DNA of 64,000 bases from Asterella californica. Taxonomy: Eukaryota > Streptophyta > Marchantiopsida > Marchantiales > Aytoniaceae. The position numbers and the translations under genes were made by a program. The DNA lies in the NCBI GenBank assembly GCA_036924285.1, contig JAYKYS010000010.1, positions 18,761,001 through 18,825,000 of the forward strand. The letters are read 5' to 3'. Each line of letters starts with the position of its first letter. The first letter of the stretch is position 1. Below, piece by piece: positions 1 to 11,789 of this stretch. The notes beneath the pieces are model-generated. The model worked only from the letters and a program-made list of their open reading frames with translations. It did not search any database and had not been told where the DNA came from.

Positions 1-933
1 CAGGTCTTCAATCTGGTTCTGCTGTCCATGGTTCTCTGCAGGTCTCTGAACCGGTGCCCTTTGTGCAGGAACTGACACCACTGGTATCAAAGGTACTGCA
101 GCCGGTACAACAGTTCTGGGAGCAGGAGCCGGAGGTTGCTGTACTTGAGGAGCAGTGCGAGGTTGAGCGGTCACTTCTGCAAGCGGACGTCCTCCCACAG
201 CCACTCTTCCACGCCTTTGTCTCGTCAATACAGCAACAGCATCCTCAACTCTCCCCCAATCAGTAGTAACTCCTCCTTCAGCCGATCGGTCAGCCAACAT
301 AAAGCATAACCGATCTGCCGTAGCATCATCGGTAGCTTGCAGGAAAAGCTCGGTTTTCCTAGCATCTAAGGTTATCCTCTCAAGAGTTGAGAGTTGTCGG
401 TATCTCCGATCAAACTCTCTCAGCATCTCATTCAGGTTCATCATACAACCAGGTTGCTGCTCAACCCAGTCCAGAAACGTTCTTCTAGTGACTCTCTCTG
501 AATCTTCTTCGAGAAACTCCTCTCGAAGAGATCGCTCAAAACTCATCCACACACCTAGATTTCTTCTCTGTATATCCCTAACTTGGTCTCGCAACTCAGG
601 AATAACAGCTAACTCAAAGCTGGTTATCATCTCTATATCACTGACTCTAACCAGTTCCATCTCTCCTCTGTACTCACGCAGATACCTAGAAATGTCTCTA
701 CCTTCAAACCTTCCACATCTATTAACTATCGCTTGCAAAGCTTTGGTAGATTTCAACTCACCCCCTCCAACGATCGGATGCTGTTGGACCAGGGCCGCAA
801 GCGTCTTCAGGATCTCAGTTGTATCGAGACCAGATGCAGATGTCGCAGCAGTCGCAGGAGCTACAGTAGGTGCTGCAGCAGACGTAGATGCAGCAGGCGT
901 AGAAGTAGCAGCAGCAGCACTCTTGCGATCCAT
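1..933 (-). CDS. Element A gag polyprotein, N-terminal part (open, runs off the window)
   Basis: Reading the minus strand from the ATG at 933 gives 311 codons with no stop up to the window edge, so the gene continues outside. The protein starts with an Ala/Thr/Ser-rich leader (about residues 4-35). It is followed by a helical gag-like core (ILKTLAALVQQHPIVGGGEL, then RCGRFEGRDISRYLREYRGE) and a Pro/Gln-rich tail. It resembles the gag of element B (shared pattern ED-ERVT--FL-WVEQ and KTELFLQA), so A and B are related Ty3/gypsy elements. The start follows a primer-binding site and LTR in the expected order. Gag would form the virus-like particle. Absence of stops over 311 codons suggests a recent insertion; pol lies outside the window. 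Confidence 0.8.
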   Translation of the reverse strand, partial: MDRKSAAAATSTPAASTSAAAPTVAPATAATSASGLDTTEILKTLAALVQQHPIVGGGELKSTKALQAIVNRCGRFEGRDISRYLREYRGEMELVRVSDIEMITSFELAVIPELRDQVRDIQRRNLGVWMSFERSLREEFLEEDSERVTRRTFLDWVEQQPGCMMNLNEMLREFDRRYRQLSTLERITLDARKTELFLQATDDATADRLCFMLADRSAEGGVTTDWGRVEDAVAVLTRQRRGRVAVGGRPLAEVTAQPRTAPQVQQPPAPAPRTVVPAAVPLIPVVSVPAQRAPVQRPAENHGQQNQIEDL

Positions 934-981
934 CTCTTCTCCTTGTAGTGAACTCAACCTTCTCAATCAATCACCCCAAGA

Positions 982-1000
982 GCTCTCAGTGGAAGCACCA
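982..1000 (-). other. Element A primer-binding site
   Basis: On the minus strand, two bases after the LTR end, comes TGGTGCTTCCACTGAGAGC. It begins with TGG, as a tRNA 3'-CCA complement should, and lies between LTR and gag. The tRNA species is not identified; it is not the common initiator-Met site. Confidence 0.6.
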
Positions 1001-1002
1001 GA

Positions 1003-2330
1003 TGTCGAGTTGAGAGTTTTCCTGGGAAGGGCGGAACCTTCTGGCTGTGATATGAGCTTGAAGGTTGTGTTCAGGCTACTCAGGGAAGCGTTGGGCTTCA
1101 GGCTATGGTTGCTTTCTATACAGAGGTAGGGTTCAGGTCATAAAGGGCACTATAGACACTCACTCAGGTCGAATGGACCCTCCAGTATGTTCAGGAAGCG
1201 AAGATCAGATCAGACTAGCAGTAATAAGATCAGACAGCGAACTTTAACGGTCCAGAATCAGAAACATACGATGATTCAGACTTCAGAACTCCTCCTACAT
1301 GTAAATGAGGCCCTACTGATCATACACACGAAGTTTCAGCTTGAGATCAAATCAGAGTGTCGAGATATAGGCAGAAACGTTCTGAGCAGAGAAATTATGG
1401 CAATTTCTGGTACCCAGTCAGCTATTTCGACCTAGAACAGAGAATTGGCTCGATCACTTTCAAAGATTCTTACAGAATTTGCAGTACACAGCTTGCTGAA
1501 CACTCCTGTGAAGTTGGACCTCCTGATTGTACACGGAACTCCAGATCTCGCTCTCTGAAGTTGCTGTTCCAGATTGAGAGCTTTTCGGACCCCCTCTATT
1601 TCAGCGGTCGCCCCGAATTACTCACAATTTCAATTGACATGAAAATTTGGGGAAAGTCGTAGCCCTGCTGCCAATGAACGAGACCTCGAAGGTTTGAAGC
1701 GATTTTCTCAAATCTACTGCGATTGACACCGAAAACCCCAAAATCAACAGAAGTGCTGCAATTCTGGCACAAATCAAACTTCAATCAGCCATAACTCCTT
1801 CTTTATTGCTCCAAATCGATCAAAAATTTCGCTGACAGTGCTTGGCACGACGAACCCTATCTCCCTGTGCTCTCAGATTTCGAAGTTCCCTCTCCAAATG
1901 CTCGAACTCCTCTTAAGACCCCTACAACTAAGTTTAGCGGTACACTAAAGACAAAATTGGACCAATGGGAGTTCATAGCTTCACTCCCCTGTCCTTCTGT
2001 GTCCCAAACCACGTGGTGACTTGAATTTGCACATAGGCTACCACGTCAAGCCTCTAAAGTGCCAGCATAGACCCTAAACTACATGCGAAGACATGTAAAA
2101 CGACACGTAATCCCGAAAGATAACCTAACCTCGCTAGGAAGCATGCATGGGCGACATGTAATTACAACCCATGAGCTTAACTCCATCTACATGGTAATCA
2201 ACCTACTAAGACTCAAAATATATAACATCCTCCAGTATCGACTTCTCTGAGGTCCTAATTTCACTCAGAGAGACTAACGCTTGACAGAGAGGTGAATTAT
2301 TTACACTGTAAAATGATTCACATCACGACA
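1003..2330 (-). repeat. Element A 5' LTR
   Basis: A 1328-bp LTR bounded on the minus strand by TGTCGTG at 2330 and CTCGACA at 1003, giving TGTCG/CGACA terminal inverted repeats. It is followed inward by a primer-binding site and gag. A TATA-like TTATATATT lies near 2220. Outward of 2330 the sequence is B-family LTR, so A inserted into the 3' LTR of element B. The first 60 bp of U3 closely match the start of the element C LTR at 21396 although the rest differs. Confidence 0.8.
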
Positions 2331-3048
2331 CCGTTGGCCCAGATAACCTTCAAATCTGACTCCCAACAGCCGAGATATCTCCGATTTTTGGTCACATGTG
2401 ATCGAACCTTCCAGAACTCCTCCCTACGGCTTAAAACCGCACACACCGCTCAAACGGATCGTCTGATCTGATATCCGTCTTATCTGGTAGGTAGATCTAG
2501 CTACCCTGAACTCAACGAGACTCCAAACAAGCCGTTTGGAGTTTGCCTTGCAAAACCGCGTAAGAAATTTGATCACAAGTTGTAAAAAATTGACGTAAAT
2601 CGACTCTCTGCGACTCAAAATTGCTCACCACACTCAAACCAACAATCCAATCCACACATGGTCTTCTCCTATGCGTAGATGAAGACTCCTTGATCGCATA
2701 GGCACCAAGAACGAAGAGTTTGGCTCACCAATCGCGAAGAACAACTCAATCATATCGCGGACGAACAAAAATTTGACGTAAGCGCTTCCCTACGAGTCAA
2801 TTTCACTCAGAACTCCTAAACCGTCCGATGAACTCCGTATCGTCTTCAATTTCCTTAAGAACTCGTTGTTTTGATCCCGATGGATCCAAGGACAACAAGT
2901 TTGGACTCCGAAACGGCTCGAACGGTCCAACTCTCGTTCACAGGTCACTGAAGCTCCCCAAATCCTCTTCCTGCGTCTCAATATCTCCCAGAACACATCC
3001 CCCGATCCGTCTCTTCAAGAACCGTCTTAGCCCACACGTAGCCTGCAC
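2331..3048 (-). repeat. Element B 3' LTR, distal piece
   Basis: Closely similar to 18990-19685 in the B 5' LTR (same landmark CCGTTGGCCCAGATAACC at the left end and the GTAGCCTGCAC junction at the right). It is cut on the left by the A LTR and on the right by the D- LTR. No gene is present here; short ORFs are on unrelated frames of LTR sequence. Confidence 0.8.
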
Positions 3049-3943
3049 TGTAAACCCTCCACGATCTCATCGATCAACTATCCCCCTGATCTCTCAACCT
3101 CCACGATTGCCACCAATGAATCTGCAAATGTCGGGCCTGTCTCTCACTCAGGGGTCACCTCTGATGGCTTTGATGGAAGCACACCATGAATCTTGAAGGG
3201 AAAAATGCTAAATTCACTCATTCATACACCCACCAACTTATCAACTAAAATTCTCCTTAAACACATCAACTAAAATCCTCCATTCTAACGACGTCTCTCA
3301 AGTTCTCACATGCTAAAAATATCCCACACTCTCTATATTACTCAAGTTGTCATTACGACAATGTGAAAACAAGGATGAGGAGCTCTTCTCTACTCCTCTA
3401 TTTATACATTCTAGGTTTTTACTTTGGTACCCTCCGGTAACTCAGCCGTAACTACTTTTACCGGGTTTTACTAAGATATTACTTAAGGTAAAAGCATTGA
3501 TCACATGGGCTTTTTACCTTTTCACATGAAAGTCAACAACTTCTAGAAGGATTCTGAAATATTCTCAAGGAATCTCAAATTTCCACCCCCCCTCTACACT
3601 AGGACCCACTAAAAAGGAAACATGTGGAATCTCTTCTTGTTTTTAATGCCCACAAAGTCCACAACTTTAATCCAACCACTAATATCAAGTCAAAAAGGAG
3701 ATAAGGGATACTTTCCACCTCCTTTCTACCTTTTAGACAAGATAGTAGTGCTCACTCTTTAGCAAATATCTGAATTCTGCCAAAAGTACAGCTAAGTTTA
3801 ACCATAACTAACTTTTAGCTAGTCATGACTAACTTGATACCTCCTTAAAGTACTTTGGCAGCAAATAAACATTCTCAACACTTAGTTATAACTAAATATC
3901 TTACTAATAGACAAACTTCCTATGTATAACATAGGTCGTTACA
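3049..3943 (-). repeat. D- 3' LTR
   Basis: 895-bp LTR beginning on the minus strand with TGTAACGACC at 3943 and ending TTTACA at 3049. It is preceded by the tract GGGGGTAAAA (3944-3953), the polypurine tract. A TATAAATA box of the LTR lies near 3400. Similar to the 5' LTR at 10882-11789 with scattered changes and one larger deletion near 3530. Confidence 0.9.
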
Positions 3944-3956
3944 TTTTACCCCCGGA

Positions 3957-6900
3957 CTAAATTTTCGCTCCGTCCTCGGAGTGAAGAGAGAACTTTCGTC
4001 GATGAAACAACTTCAACTTGGCATGGTTGACTCGATCGAATCTCCTTCCTCCCAACTCCTGAAGGTCATACGTGAAGTTGCTCCACACCTTATCTACAAC
4101 AAAAGGACCAAAATATCTAAGAAGAAACTTCTTCCTAGCCTTCTTGAATCTGATAGCATCATACAACATTACCCAATCTCCAACTTGAAAAGGTTTTACC
4201 TCCCTCTTGCCCAACCGTTTGTCGTAACTCTTCTTTTGATACGCCTGAGCTCGTTCCATCTGGATCATTGCTACCGCTCGGGTCTCTTCCAACTCCATGA
4301 GTTGCTCCCTTCTTGATCTGACCACGTCTTCTCCTCTCGACCTCTTCAACTTTCGTTGAATAGTTTGAAAAATATCCAATTCGAATTGGATCGGCAACTT
4401 GGACTCCACTCCATAAACCAGTCGAAATGGAGAGTACCCAGTAGAAGTCTTTGTTGTCGTTCAATACTCCCATAAGATGGCATGTAGCTTCTTATCCCAA
4501 GTATGTTTCGCAGTCTCAACACCAGCATCTTTGGCGAGCATCGTACAAAGTGTAAGATTGGTCTTCTCTGCAAGACCATTAGCATTTGGTTTGTATGAGG
4601 TCGTTACGCGTGGCTTGATAGAAAAGTGTTGTAGCATAGCAGTAGTCATGCTCCCTACAAACTCTCCTCCTCTATCTGAGACCAACTCTAACGGACATCC
4701 AAATCTTGTGATGATCCTCTCTCATAGGAATCTACCGACTTTTGTTTCATTGGTCTCTCTCAAAGGTCTAGCCTCTACCCACTTGATACAATAGTCACTG
4801 GCGACTACAATGTATCTATTGTCTCGAGGTGTCTTAATAAAACACCTCGAGGCCTATAAAGTCAATACCCCACTTCTCAAATGGTCCTAATATTGGAATT
4901 GATCTTAACGGAGGTGTTCTAGTAGACTTCAGAGCAAATGTTTGACATACGTCGCAAGTTTGCAATAGTCTAAACACTCCTTGAAAATCCCTCTCCAGTG
5001 ATAACCCGCATCCAAAATCTTGAAAGTTGTTATCTTACCAGCAAAGTGACCTCCGCAAACAGTTCCGTCGTGAAACTCGTACATTAGCTTGAATGCCTCC
5101 TTCTGACCAACTTCTCTCCTTAGTAACCCATCTGCTCCTTGATGAAACAGAATTCCATCCACCATGGTGTAAGGTTTGCATCTCTTGATCAACGCGTTAC
5201 GTTCTCGAGTATGCATACCTTCTGGAAAAGAGCCATCCGCAAGGAAACTCCAGATTTCCTTGTACTCGTCCGGTATCTCCTCAATGCTTGTGATGGTCAT
5301 CAGATGTTCGTCTGGAAATGAATCATCAAATGGTTCTTCTCCCTCATCATCATAAGCCTCGACAAAAGATCAGCATTCACATGCTTTTTCCCTGGTCTAT
5401 CTTCGATCACGTAATCATATTCTGTTAGAAGGATTTTTCAACGAGCAATACGACCTTCGGCATTAGGCTTATTAAAGATATACTTTAAAGCCTTGTGATC
5501 TGTGACTATGGAAAATTTCCCCCCTAGCAAGTAATGTCGGAATTTCTTCAATCCAAAGATCACCGCTAATCCTTCTCGTTCAGTCACGGAGTAATTCTTC
5601 TTCGCTGGCACCATCTGCCTACTAGCATAAGCTATAGGATGATCATGCCCATCTTCATCTAACTGACTTAATGTACACCCGATAGCTACATTGGAGGCAT
5701 CCGTATACAGAATAAATGCTTTACTCCACTCAGATTTAGCAAGTATAGGAGCTGTCACCAATGTCTTTTTCAGCTCCTCAAATGCTTCTTTTGCCTTCTG
5801 ATCATGCACTATCAAGTCAAAATCAACTCCCTTCTTCATGTACATAGTCAAAGCTATTGCTTTGTTTGAGAAGGAAAAGACAAACTTACGATAATATCCA
5901 ACCATCCCAAGAAACTGTCTCAACTTTGTCAAGTTGATTGGAAATGGAAGATCCACAATCTTCTTCACCTTTTCAGGATCTACCGCAATCCCCTTCTTGG
6001 AAATGATGTGTCCTAACAGCAGACCTTCTTCGCAGCCAAAGATGCACTTCTCTGGATTCAAAGAAGCGTTAGCTTGCTCCAACCGCTGCAAAACTTTGAT
6101 CACATGATCAAAGTGGTCCTCCTTTCTTCCGTACACACAGAAATCATCAATGAAATCACGAACAAACTTCCCTATGAATGGTTCGAACACCTTGTTCATG
6201 AACCTCTGAAACGTGGCCGGAGCATTACACAGTCCGAATGGCATCACTCGAAATGCAAATGTTCTCCAAGGAGTAGTGAAAGTAGTCAACTGCTGATACT
6301 CCTGTGCTATCTTGATCCGGTTGTATCCACTATAACCATCACCAAAGCTGTACCACTCATGACCAGCAACTTCCTCCAAAATCTCATCTATAAATGGTAG
6401 AGGATAATAATCCTTCTTGGTAACTGCATTCAGCTTCTTATAGTCTATGCACACTCGCAGCTTACCATTTTTCTTCTTGACAATCACAATGGGTGAAATC
6501 CATTCTGAGTTCTCCACCTCATAGATAAAACTCGCCTCCTTCAACTTGTCTATCTCCTCCTTGACCATCATTGCCGTTGTGGGATTGACCCTCCTCTGCT
6601 TTTGTCGAACTGGTCTTGCGTGCTCCTCTAATTCGATTCGATGAGTCTCGAGAGTCACCTCCTTCAAATCCTTGTAGCTGAAAGCAAACACATGGATATA
6701 TTTTTGAAATATATCTAGGAATCTACTTTTCTCTCTCTTGAGTGACATTGATACCAAACTTCAAGGTAGAGAGTCTTCTCACAATCTCTACCTCACTCAA
6801 CTCTTCTTTGTCAGGATCTTTCTCCACTGCTGGTCGAGACAACAAGTCAATAGCACTAAGCTGATGTAATGATTCATCTCGACCAAATCCTTCGTCCTCA

Positions 6901-8849
6901 GACGAGGATTCTTGATCGTAAGAATCTCCGGTATCTACTTCTGAGACATTCTGATCGTCCTCTGTATCAGATTCTCAATAGTCACTAGTGGGTCTATCAG
7001 AGTCAGAAGTCACAACTCCAACACCCGAGAGAGGAACTATCACTCTATGATCTCTAGGCCCAATCCGTAAGTATCTCTTGTGCCACCTATCAGTGGTGCG
7101 CACAGCTCTCAACCAAGGTCTACCTAGGAGCAAATCATAACTAGAGTCCTTTAACACTTGAAAGGACATCAATGTTTGAACTCCCATCACAGACACGACC
7201 ACCTTCTCTAACACACCAAGAGGTCTTACCCGTTGCTTGTTAGCCATCCCCACGATAATGCTAGTCGGACGAGTTGGTTCCATCCCCAACTTCTTCATCA
7301 ACCTCTCCGATATGGCGTTTATAGCCGACCCTTCATCCACCAATACGTCAGAGACGTAGTGATCATTCAACCGGACTTCAATCTTTGAAGCCCTAGTTCA
7401 TATCTCTGAAACATGCACATCCACCACACCAACTCCCATTGACTTTGATGTCTTGCTCTTGGGTTTCTTCTTCTTGCTTCTCTTAGAACTCAGTCCTCCT
7501 CTGAGTTCTCTTCGTAAGCTGAGATTAAGTGCGATCAGTTGTCCAACAGTGATGTTGACTTTCTGAGCACCCACATCTTCAACCACATCATATCTCGCTT
7601 GGGAAGATGAAATGGTGAAATTCGCCATCCCCAGCTTCCTTCTTGGCTCCCTTGGTGTACTCGAAATATTACTCGAACGAGTACTTCTACTTGCTGACTC
7701 CTCCATGAAAACCGGTTCATCAGAAAATCGAATTCTTTTTCTTTCTTGAGCTAAAAGCTCCACCGGTGCATGAGAAGAGTTTGAACTCTCTCCTTTCTCG
7801 TAGATGGGATCTCGCACGACATCGATAGTAGCCACCTCCTTGTCTCGTCCTTGTGATGGATTTCTTCCACCCACATTCATTCTGACAGCTTCGGCACCTC
7901 TTGCTCCGTTGTTAAGACAATTTTGCTGGAAATGAGAACCTCCATACGTCCAACAAGTGATTCCTCCAAAGTTATCTTGGTTGTCTCCAAAGTTACCTTG
8001 ATTTCCTCGGTTGGGATTGTTGTCGTAACCTCTTTGACCTCCTCCTCCACCTTTGTTCCTCCATTCTCGTAACTGCACCACGTTTATCTTGAGATCCGCA
8101 AGAGTATCGGTGATGCTCTTCAGCTCGGCATGAAAATCAGAGGTGGCAGTAAACATCGTTGTTGGGACGAACGGTCTTGGCACCACCGTTGGAGTAGGAG
8201 CTGACGCTGAAGCAATCACCAATTATGATGGTGCATGTGTAATCGTTGTGGCTACACCAGGAGTCGGAGTTGACACCAGAGCAACATGATGAGGTTGGAT
8301 GATATATCCTTCATCCAAACTCTCTTCCATATTTGTCGCTATCTTGATGATCTCCGCTTTGGTTGCTGGCTTCTCGTACCTCACTTGGGTTCGAATTGAA
8401 GGCCTCAACTTTCCTACCAAGTTCTTGGTCAACACTGCTCCAATCCCCGTCATCGTTAACTCCACATTGTCTCCACTCTTCCGTAGAACCGTCTGAAACC
8501 GTTGCTCCAACTTATCCACCCTTTCGGCATATTGCCGAACTTTCTCGTCGTCCCGTTGCTTCAAATGAGTAAGCTCCACCATGAGCTTCTCATAACTGTC
8601 TTCTCGAAGAAATTCTTCGATGAGTGCATTACTCAACGTCTCCCATGTGTCCTCAACTGCACCAGGTGTCTAGCTCTTCACTCGGTTTTCATACCACGTA
8701 AGAGCAAAATCTTCTAAAAACTCTAGCAGTAACAACACCCATTCTTCCTTCCTTCTCACGTTGTTTCCGATGCAACCCCTTTTGAAGTCTCGTACAAATG
8801 GTTCTACATCTTCATTGTCCTTCCCATGAAACACAGGTAACTTCCCCAT
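3957..8849 (-). pseudogene. D- gag-pol, broken by several stops and frameshifts
   Basis: Compared with the intact D+ gag-pol at 28242-33128, the same protein is present in pieces. Gag runs 8223-8849, with a stop near 8670. The gag C-terminus with nucleocapsid is 7398-8222; its zinc knuckle has the first Cys pair damaged (CWTYGG where D+ has CWTCGG). Protease is 6975-7370, keeping VDEGSAIN where D+ has VDGGSAVN. Reverse transcriptase and the start of RNase H are 5438-6757, with the FIDDF catalytic motif present. The integrase zinc region is 4929-5300, the core near 4461-4800 and the C-terminus 3957-4409 with RYFGPFVVDKV. It cannot make a full polyprotein. Its value is as a comparison that shows which upstream ORFs are conserved. 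Confidence 0.9.
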
Positions 8850-9062
8850 CTTGTAACTATTCTTTCTACCCTTCTAATTTTTGTGCAATAACTACTCGCT
8901 AAAAGAGTACGAACATCACCAATTTCATTCGCGAATAATCTACCATAGGTAAAATGAAAAGAAATGGTTGTAACAACACCTCTTGTGCCATCTCTTCTCC
9001 CAAGGTAATCATGAGCCTGAGTCGCATCACCGTCTTCTCCACCATCCGAATGACGATCTCCA

Positions 9063-9539
9063 TCACAACTCAGCTGAGTCCTCTTTTGAAGTCGACAACT
9101 TCTCCGTCTCAGCTCTTTGAGTCTCGTCTAACTTCTCGACTACTGACGTAAGTAGGGCGACCACATCGACGTACTTGTGTCCTCTTGATAGACCACCCAC
9201 TCCACAACTTGGACAAGGATCTTCGCCTAGAAGATGAATTGGCGCTGGTGACGATGGACCCACTCGAAGACTTAAATCAGTAAACTCCCGCTTCTCTTTA
9301 GCTCTCTCGGTTCTGATTCTAGTTGGACAATTCACTACTTTGTGTCCCAACCCTCTACAGAAATAACACCACAAGTCGGTTTCTACTCTTCTCCTCGGAG
9401 ATTCTACTTGAGGTTTAGTACTAGGGTTTTCAAACTCGACGATAATCTCTCTCGAACTTTCTCCGACACTTACTATGACATCTAAACCTTGAGGAAGGTT
9501 TCTAAGTCTAACTTTCCAATCTTTTGAATTTCCACTCAT
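9063..9539 (-). CDS. D- ORF2: small CCHC zinc-knuckle protein
   Basis: 158 codons from an ATG at 9539, separate from and upstream of gag-pol. It carries a CCHC knuckle (CYFCRGLGHKVVNCP, about residues 55-69) followed by a second Cys pair (CPSC). The N-terminal half (about residues 1-45) has alternating hydrophobic and charged residues like a small folded domain. The C-terminus is acidic and helical. The D+ copy (27552-28028) has the same length with only about five residue differences, while the neighbouring gag-pol of this copy is broken. The knuckle suggests nucleic-acid binding. I do not recognise the family; an additional gag-like or chaperone role is inference. Confidence 0.65.
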   Translation of the reverse strand: MSGNSKDWKVRLRNLPQGLDVIVSVGESSREIIVEFENPSTKPQVESPRRRVETDLWCYFCRGLGHKVVNCPTRIRTERAKEKREFTDLSLRVGPSSPAPIHLLGEDPCPSCGVGGLSRGHKYVDVVALLTSVVEKLDETQRAETEKLSTSKEDSAEL

Positions 9540-9677
9540 GTTGCACCTTCTCAACCATTAAGTGGACAAAATATCATAGAGGAAAATAATTCTACATCAC
9601 TTTCTTAACTCTTCCGAGCTTTATATTGGAAATCGTGTATTATACATGCTATACACGAAATAAAATCTAATCTAAAA

Positions 9678-10007
9678 TTAACTACCGAAGATATGATCCT
9701 CCTCACCATCGTTTGTACTAATCACAACAGACATCTTGAACTCAATCTTGTAAGGATCCAACTCTATTTCACCAGGAGCATTCGTGACCTCCACAGTGAA
9801 TGATGCTTTAAACTCAGCTTTCTTCAAATCTGTGCCAATGGTCGTGGAAGCTTCTTCGTATAAGATAAAGAGGGCACCCCAAGTGCTATAGATGCGGGTT
9901 CGTAACTCATCTATACTTAACTTCGGCTTCTTCGATTTGTTCGAACTCCTAAACGTCTCTTCTTCCACCTCGTCATTCGAACTGGATTCCCCATGAAGTA
10001 TCTTCAA
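9678..10007 (-). CDS. D- ORF1: small acidic protein of unknown function
   Basis: About 110 codons, ending VISTNDGEEDHIFGS. It has a basic Lys/Ser-rich stretch (NKSKKPK), then a compact region IDELRTRIYSTWGALF and an acidic C-terminus. The frame opens after a stop at about 10040 but no ATG precedes the conserved part; the first codon is TTG, so initiation is unclear (splicing, a non-AUG start or decay). The D+ homologue at 27096-27413 is nearly identical from KPKLSIDELR onward but shifted by one base before it. Function unknown. Confidence 0.45.
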   Translation of the reverse strand: MKILHGESSSNDEVEEETFRSSNKSKKPKLSIDELRTRIYSTWGALFILYEEASTTIGTDLKKAEFKASFTVEVTNAPGEIELDPYKIEFKMSVVISTNDGEEDHIFGS

Positions 10008-10199
10008 GACCTCCTTGTATGCCGAAACGTATATCTCTTAGTTGGTAAGAGATCTCTCCAAGATTTTTGTGGTCTCCAGTAGCTCAACCTCCAAGCTACT
10101 AAATCATGAAGTTTCAACGGAAACTTCCCTAATCAGAAGAGATGGTGATGACTGTACAAATTTCCAGAGAACTGAAATTTAAATATTTTCACTTCTCTC

Positions 10200-10610
10200 A
10201 TGGTTGTTAACCCCCTCCACTTTGAAACATTCTTTCTCTCTCTTCAGACCTCATCTTCTCATGATTTCTTTTGTCCTGGATAGCTTATCAGCCAATCTAA
10301 AACACTGGAAAGTTTCTCAGGAAAATAAAATTCACAGAAAATCTGACAATGATTGTAAACTTTTTCCAGAGAACAGAATTCCTCAACTCTCACAAATAAA
10401 CCCCCTCAACTTTGAAAATTCATTGCTCCTTTTCTAGACCACCTTTTCCTATGATTTCTTTTGTCCTAGATAGCTTATCAGCCAATCTAAAACACTAGAA
10501 AGTTTCTCAGGAAAATAAAATTCACAAAAAAGTTGACAGCGACTGTACAAATTTTCTAGAGAGCAGAATTTCTAAACTCACAAATTTCTCTCCTCTAATA
10601 ACTTTTCTCT
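10200..10610 (-). repeat. D- leader tandem repeat, about 190-bp unit
   Basis: The motif ATGATTTCTTTTGTCCT recurs at 10261 and 10451 with the surrounding 190 bp conserved. A partial third unit lies left of the first. Located in the untranslated leader between ORF0 and ORF1. The same arrangement is present in D+ near 26465-26935. Confidence 0.8.
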
Positions 10611-10665
10611 CCTCCTTTCTCTACAACTCTTGTTGCACACTCTTTCAACTCTCCTCAAACTCTTT

Positions 10666-10836
10666 CTATGTGAACAAGATGTAAAGAATGACTTCGAACG
10701 CGTCATATATAACTACGGGATACACGAAAGGTTCTAATGTTGCTAACATCGCGTTAGCTCTCTCTCCTCCCAACGTTCTCTCCATGTGTTCTCTCATAAT
10801 CTCTTTTTGTCTAATATAAAACTGAACTCTAAACAT
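10666..10836 (-). CDS. D- ORF0: 56-residue leader ORF
   Basis: Opens with ATG at 10836 shortly after the primer-binding site and encodes MFRVQFYIRQKEIMREHMER at its start, ending in VILYILFT. Charged N-terminal half, hydrophobic C-terminal tail. In D+ the homologue (26255-26377) is cut to 40 residues by a small deletion. It may be a regulatory upstream ORF or part of a spliced protein; function unknown. Confidence 0.4.
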   Translation of the reverse strand: MFRVQFYIRQKEIMREHMERTLGGERANAMLATLEPFVYPVVIYDAFEVILYILFT

Positions 10837-10860
10837 TTTCAATGATCTCTTCAAGTGAGG

Positions 10861-10877
10861 TCTCGGCAATGGAACCA
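10861..10877 (-). other. D- primer-binding site
   Basis: On the minus strand TGGTTCCATTGCCGAGA lies a few bases inside the 5' LTR. It resembles the TGGCGCCGTTGCCGGGGA class used by plant Tat/Athila elements (complement of a tRNA 3' end), with decay relative to D+ (26213). Confidence 0.7.
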
Positions 10878-10881
10878 AAAA

Positions 10882-11789
10882 TGTAAACCCTCCACGATCT
10901 CATCGATCAACTACCCCCTCGATCTCTCAACCTCCACGATCGCCACCGATGAATCTGCAAATGTCGGGTCTGTCTCTCACTCAGGGGTCACCTCTGATGG
11001 CTTTGATGGAAGCACACCATGAATCTTGAAGGGAAAAATGCTAAGTTCACTCATTCATACACCCACCAACTTATCAACTAAAATTCTCCTTAAACACATC
11101 AATTAAAATCCTCCATTTTAACGACGTCTCTCAAGTTCTCACATGCTAAAAATATCCCACACTCTCTATATTACTCAAGTTGTCATTACGACAATGTGAA
11201 AACAAGGATGAGGAGCTCTTCTCTACTCCTCTATTTATACATTCTAGGTTTTTACTTTGGTACCCTCCGGTAACTCAGCCGTAACTACTTTTACCGGGTT
11301 TTACTAAGATTTTACTTAAGGTAAAAGCATTGATCACATGGGCTTTTTATCTTTTCATATGGGCTTATTCTTTCAAAGTCAACAACTTCTAGAAGGATTC
11401 TGGAATATTCTCAAGGAATCTCAAATTTCCACCCCCTCTCTACACTAGGACCCACTAAAAAGGAAACATGTGGAATTTCTTCTTGTTTTTAATGCCCACA
11501 AAGTCCACAACTTTAATCCAACCACTAATATCAAGTCAAAAAGGAGATAAGGGATACTTTCCACCTCCTTTCTACCTTTTAGACAAGATAGTAGTGCTCA
11601 CTCTTTAGCAAATATCTGAATTCTGCCAAAAGTACAGCTAAGTTTAACCATAACTAACTTTTCACTAGTCATGACTAACTTGATACCTCCTTAAAGTACT
11701 TTGGCAGCAAATAAACATTCTCAACACTTAGTTATAACTAAATACCTTACTAATAGACAAACTTCCTATGTGTAACATAGGTCGTTACA
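10882..11789 (-). repeat. D- 5' LTR
   Basis: 908-bp LTR reading TGTAACGACC at 11789 to TTTACA at 10882 on the minus strand. A TATAAATAGAG box lies near 11230-11240, with the presumed transcription start just downstream. It interrupts the B 3' LTR between GTAGCCTGCAC (3048) and CACAGATCT (11791). Confidence 0.9.

Larger units (their letters stand above)
3049..11789 (-). mobile_element. Element D-: older full-length copy of the D-family Ty3 element
   Basis: LTRs at 10882-11789 (5') and 3049-3943 (3') end in TGTAA/TTACA. The internal region has a primer-binding site, a leader with tandem repeats, three small ORFs and a gag-pol with several stops. It is co-linear with D+ at 25294-34054 (internal lengths about 6.94 kb in both). 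Flanks are GCAC (3045-3048) and TCAC (11790-11793), a decayed 4-bp duplication that on the element strand reads GTGC/GTGA. The LTRs differ by substitutions and a roughly 13-bp indel, so the copy is older than D+. Confidence 0.9.

Noticed and set aside
488..1129. Plus-strand 213-codon ORF
   Set aside because: Antisense of element A gag, primer-binding site and LTR; composition reflects the gag codons.
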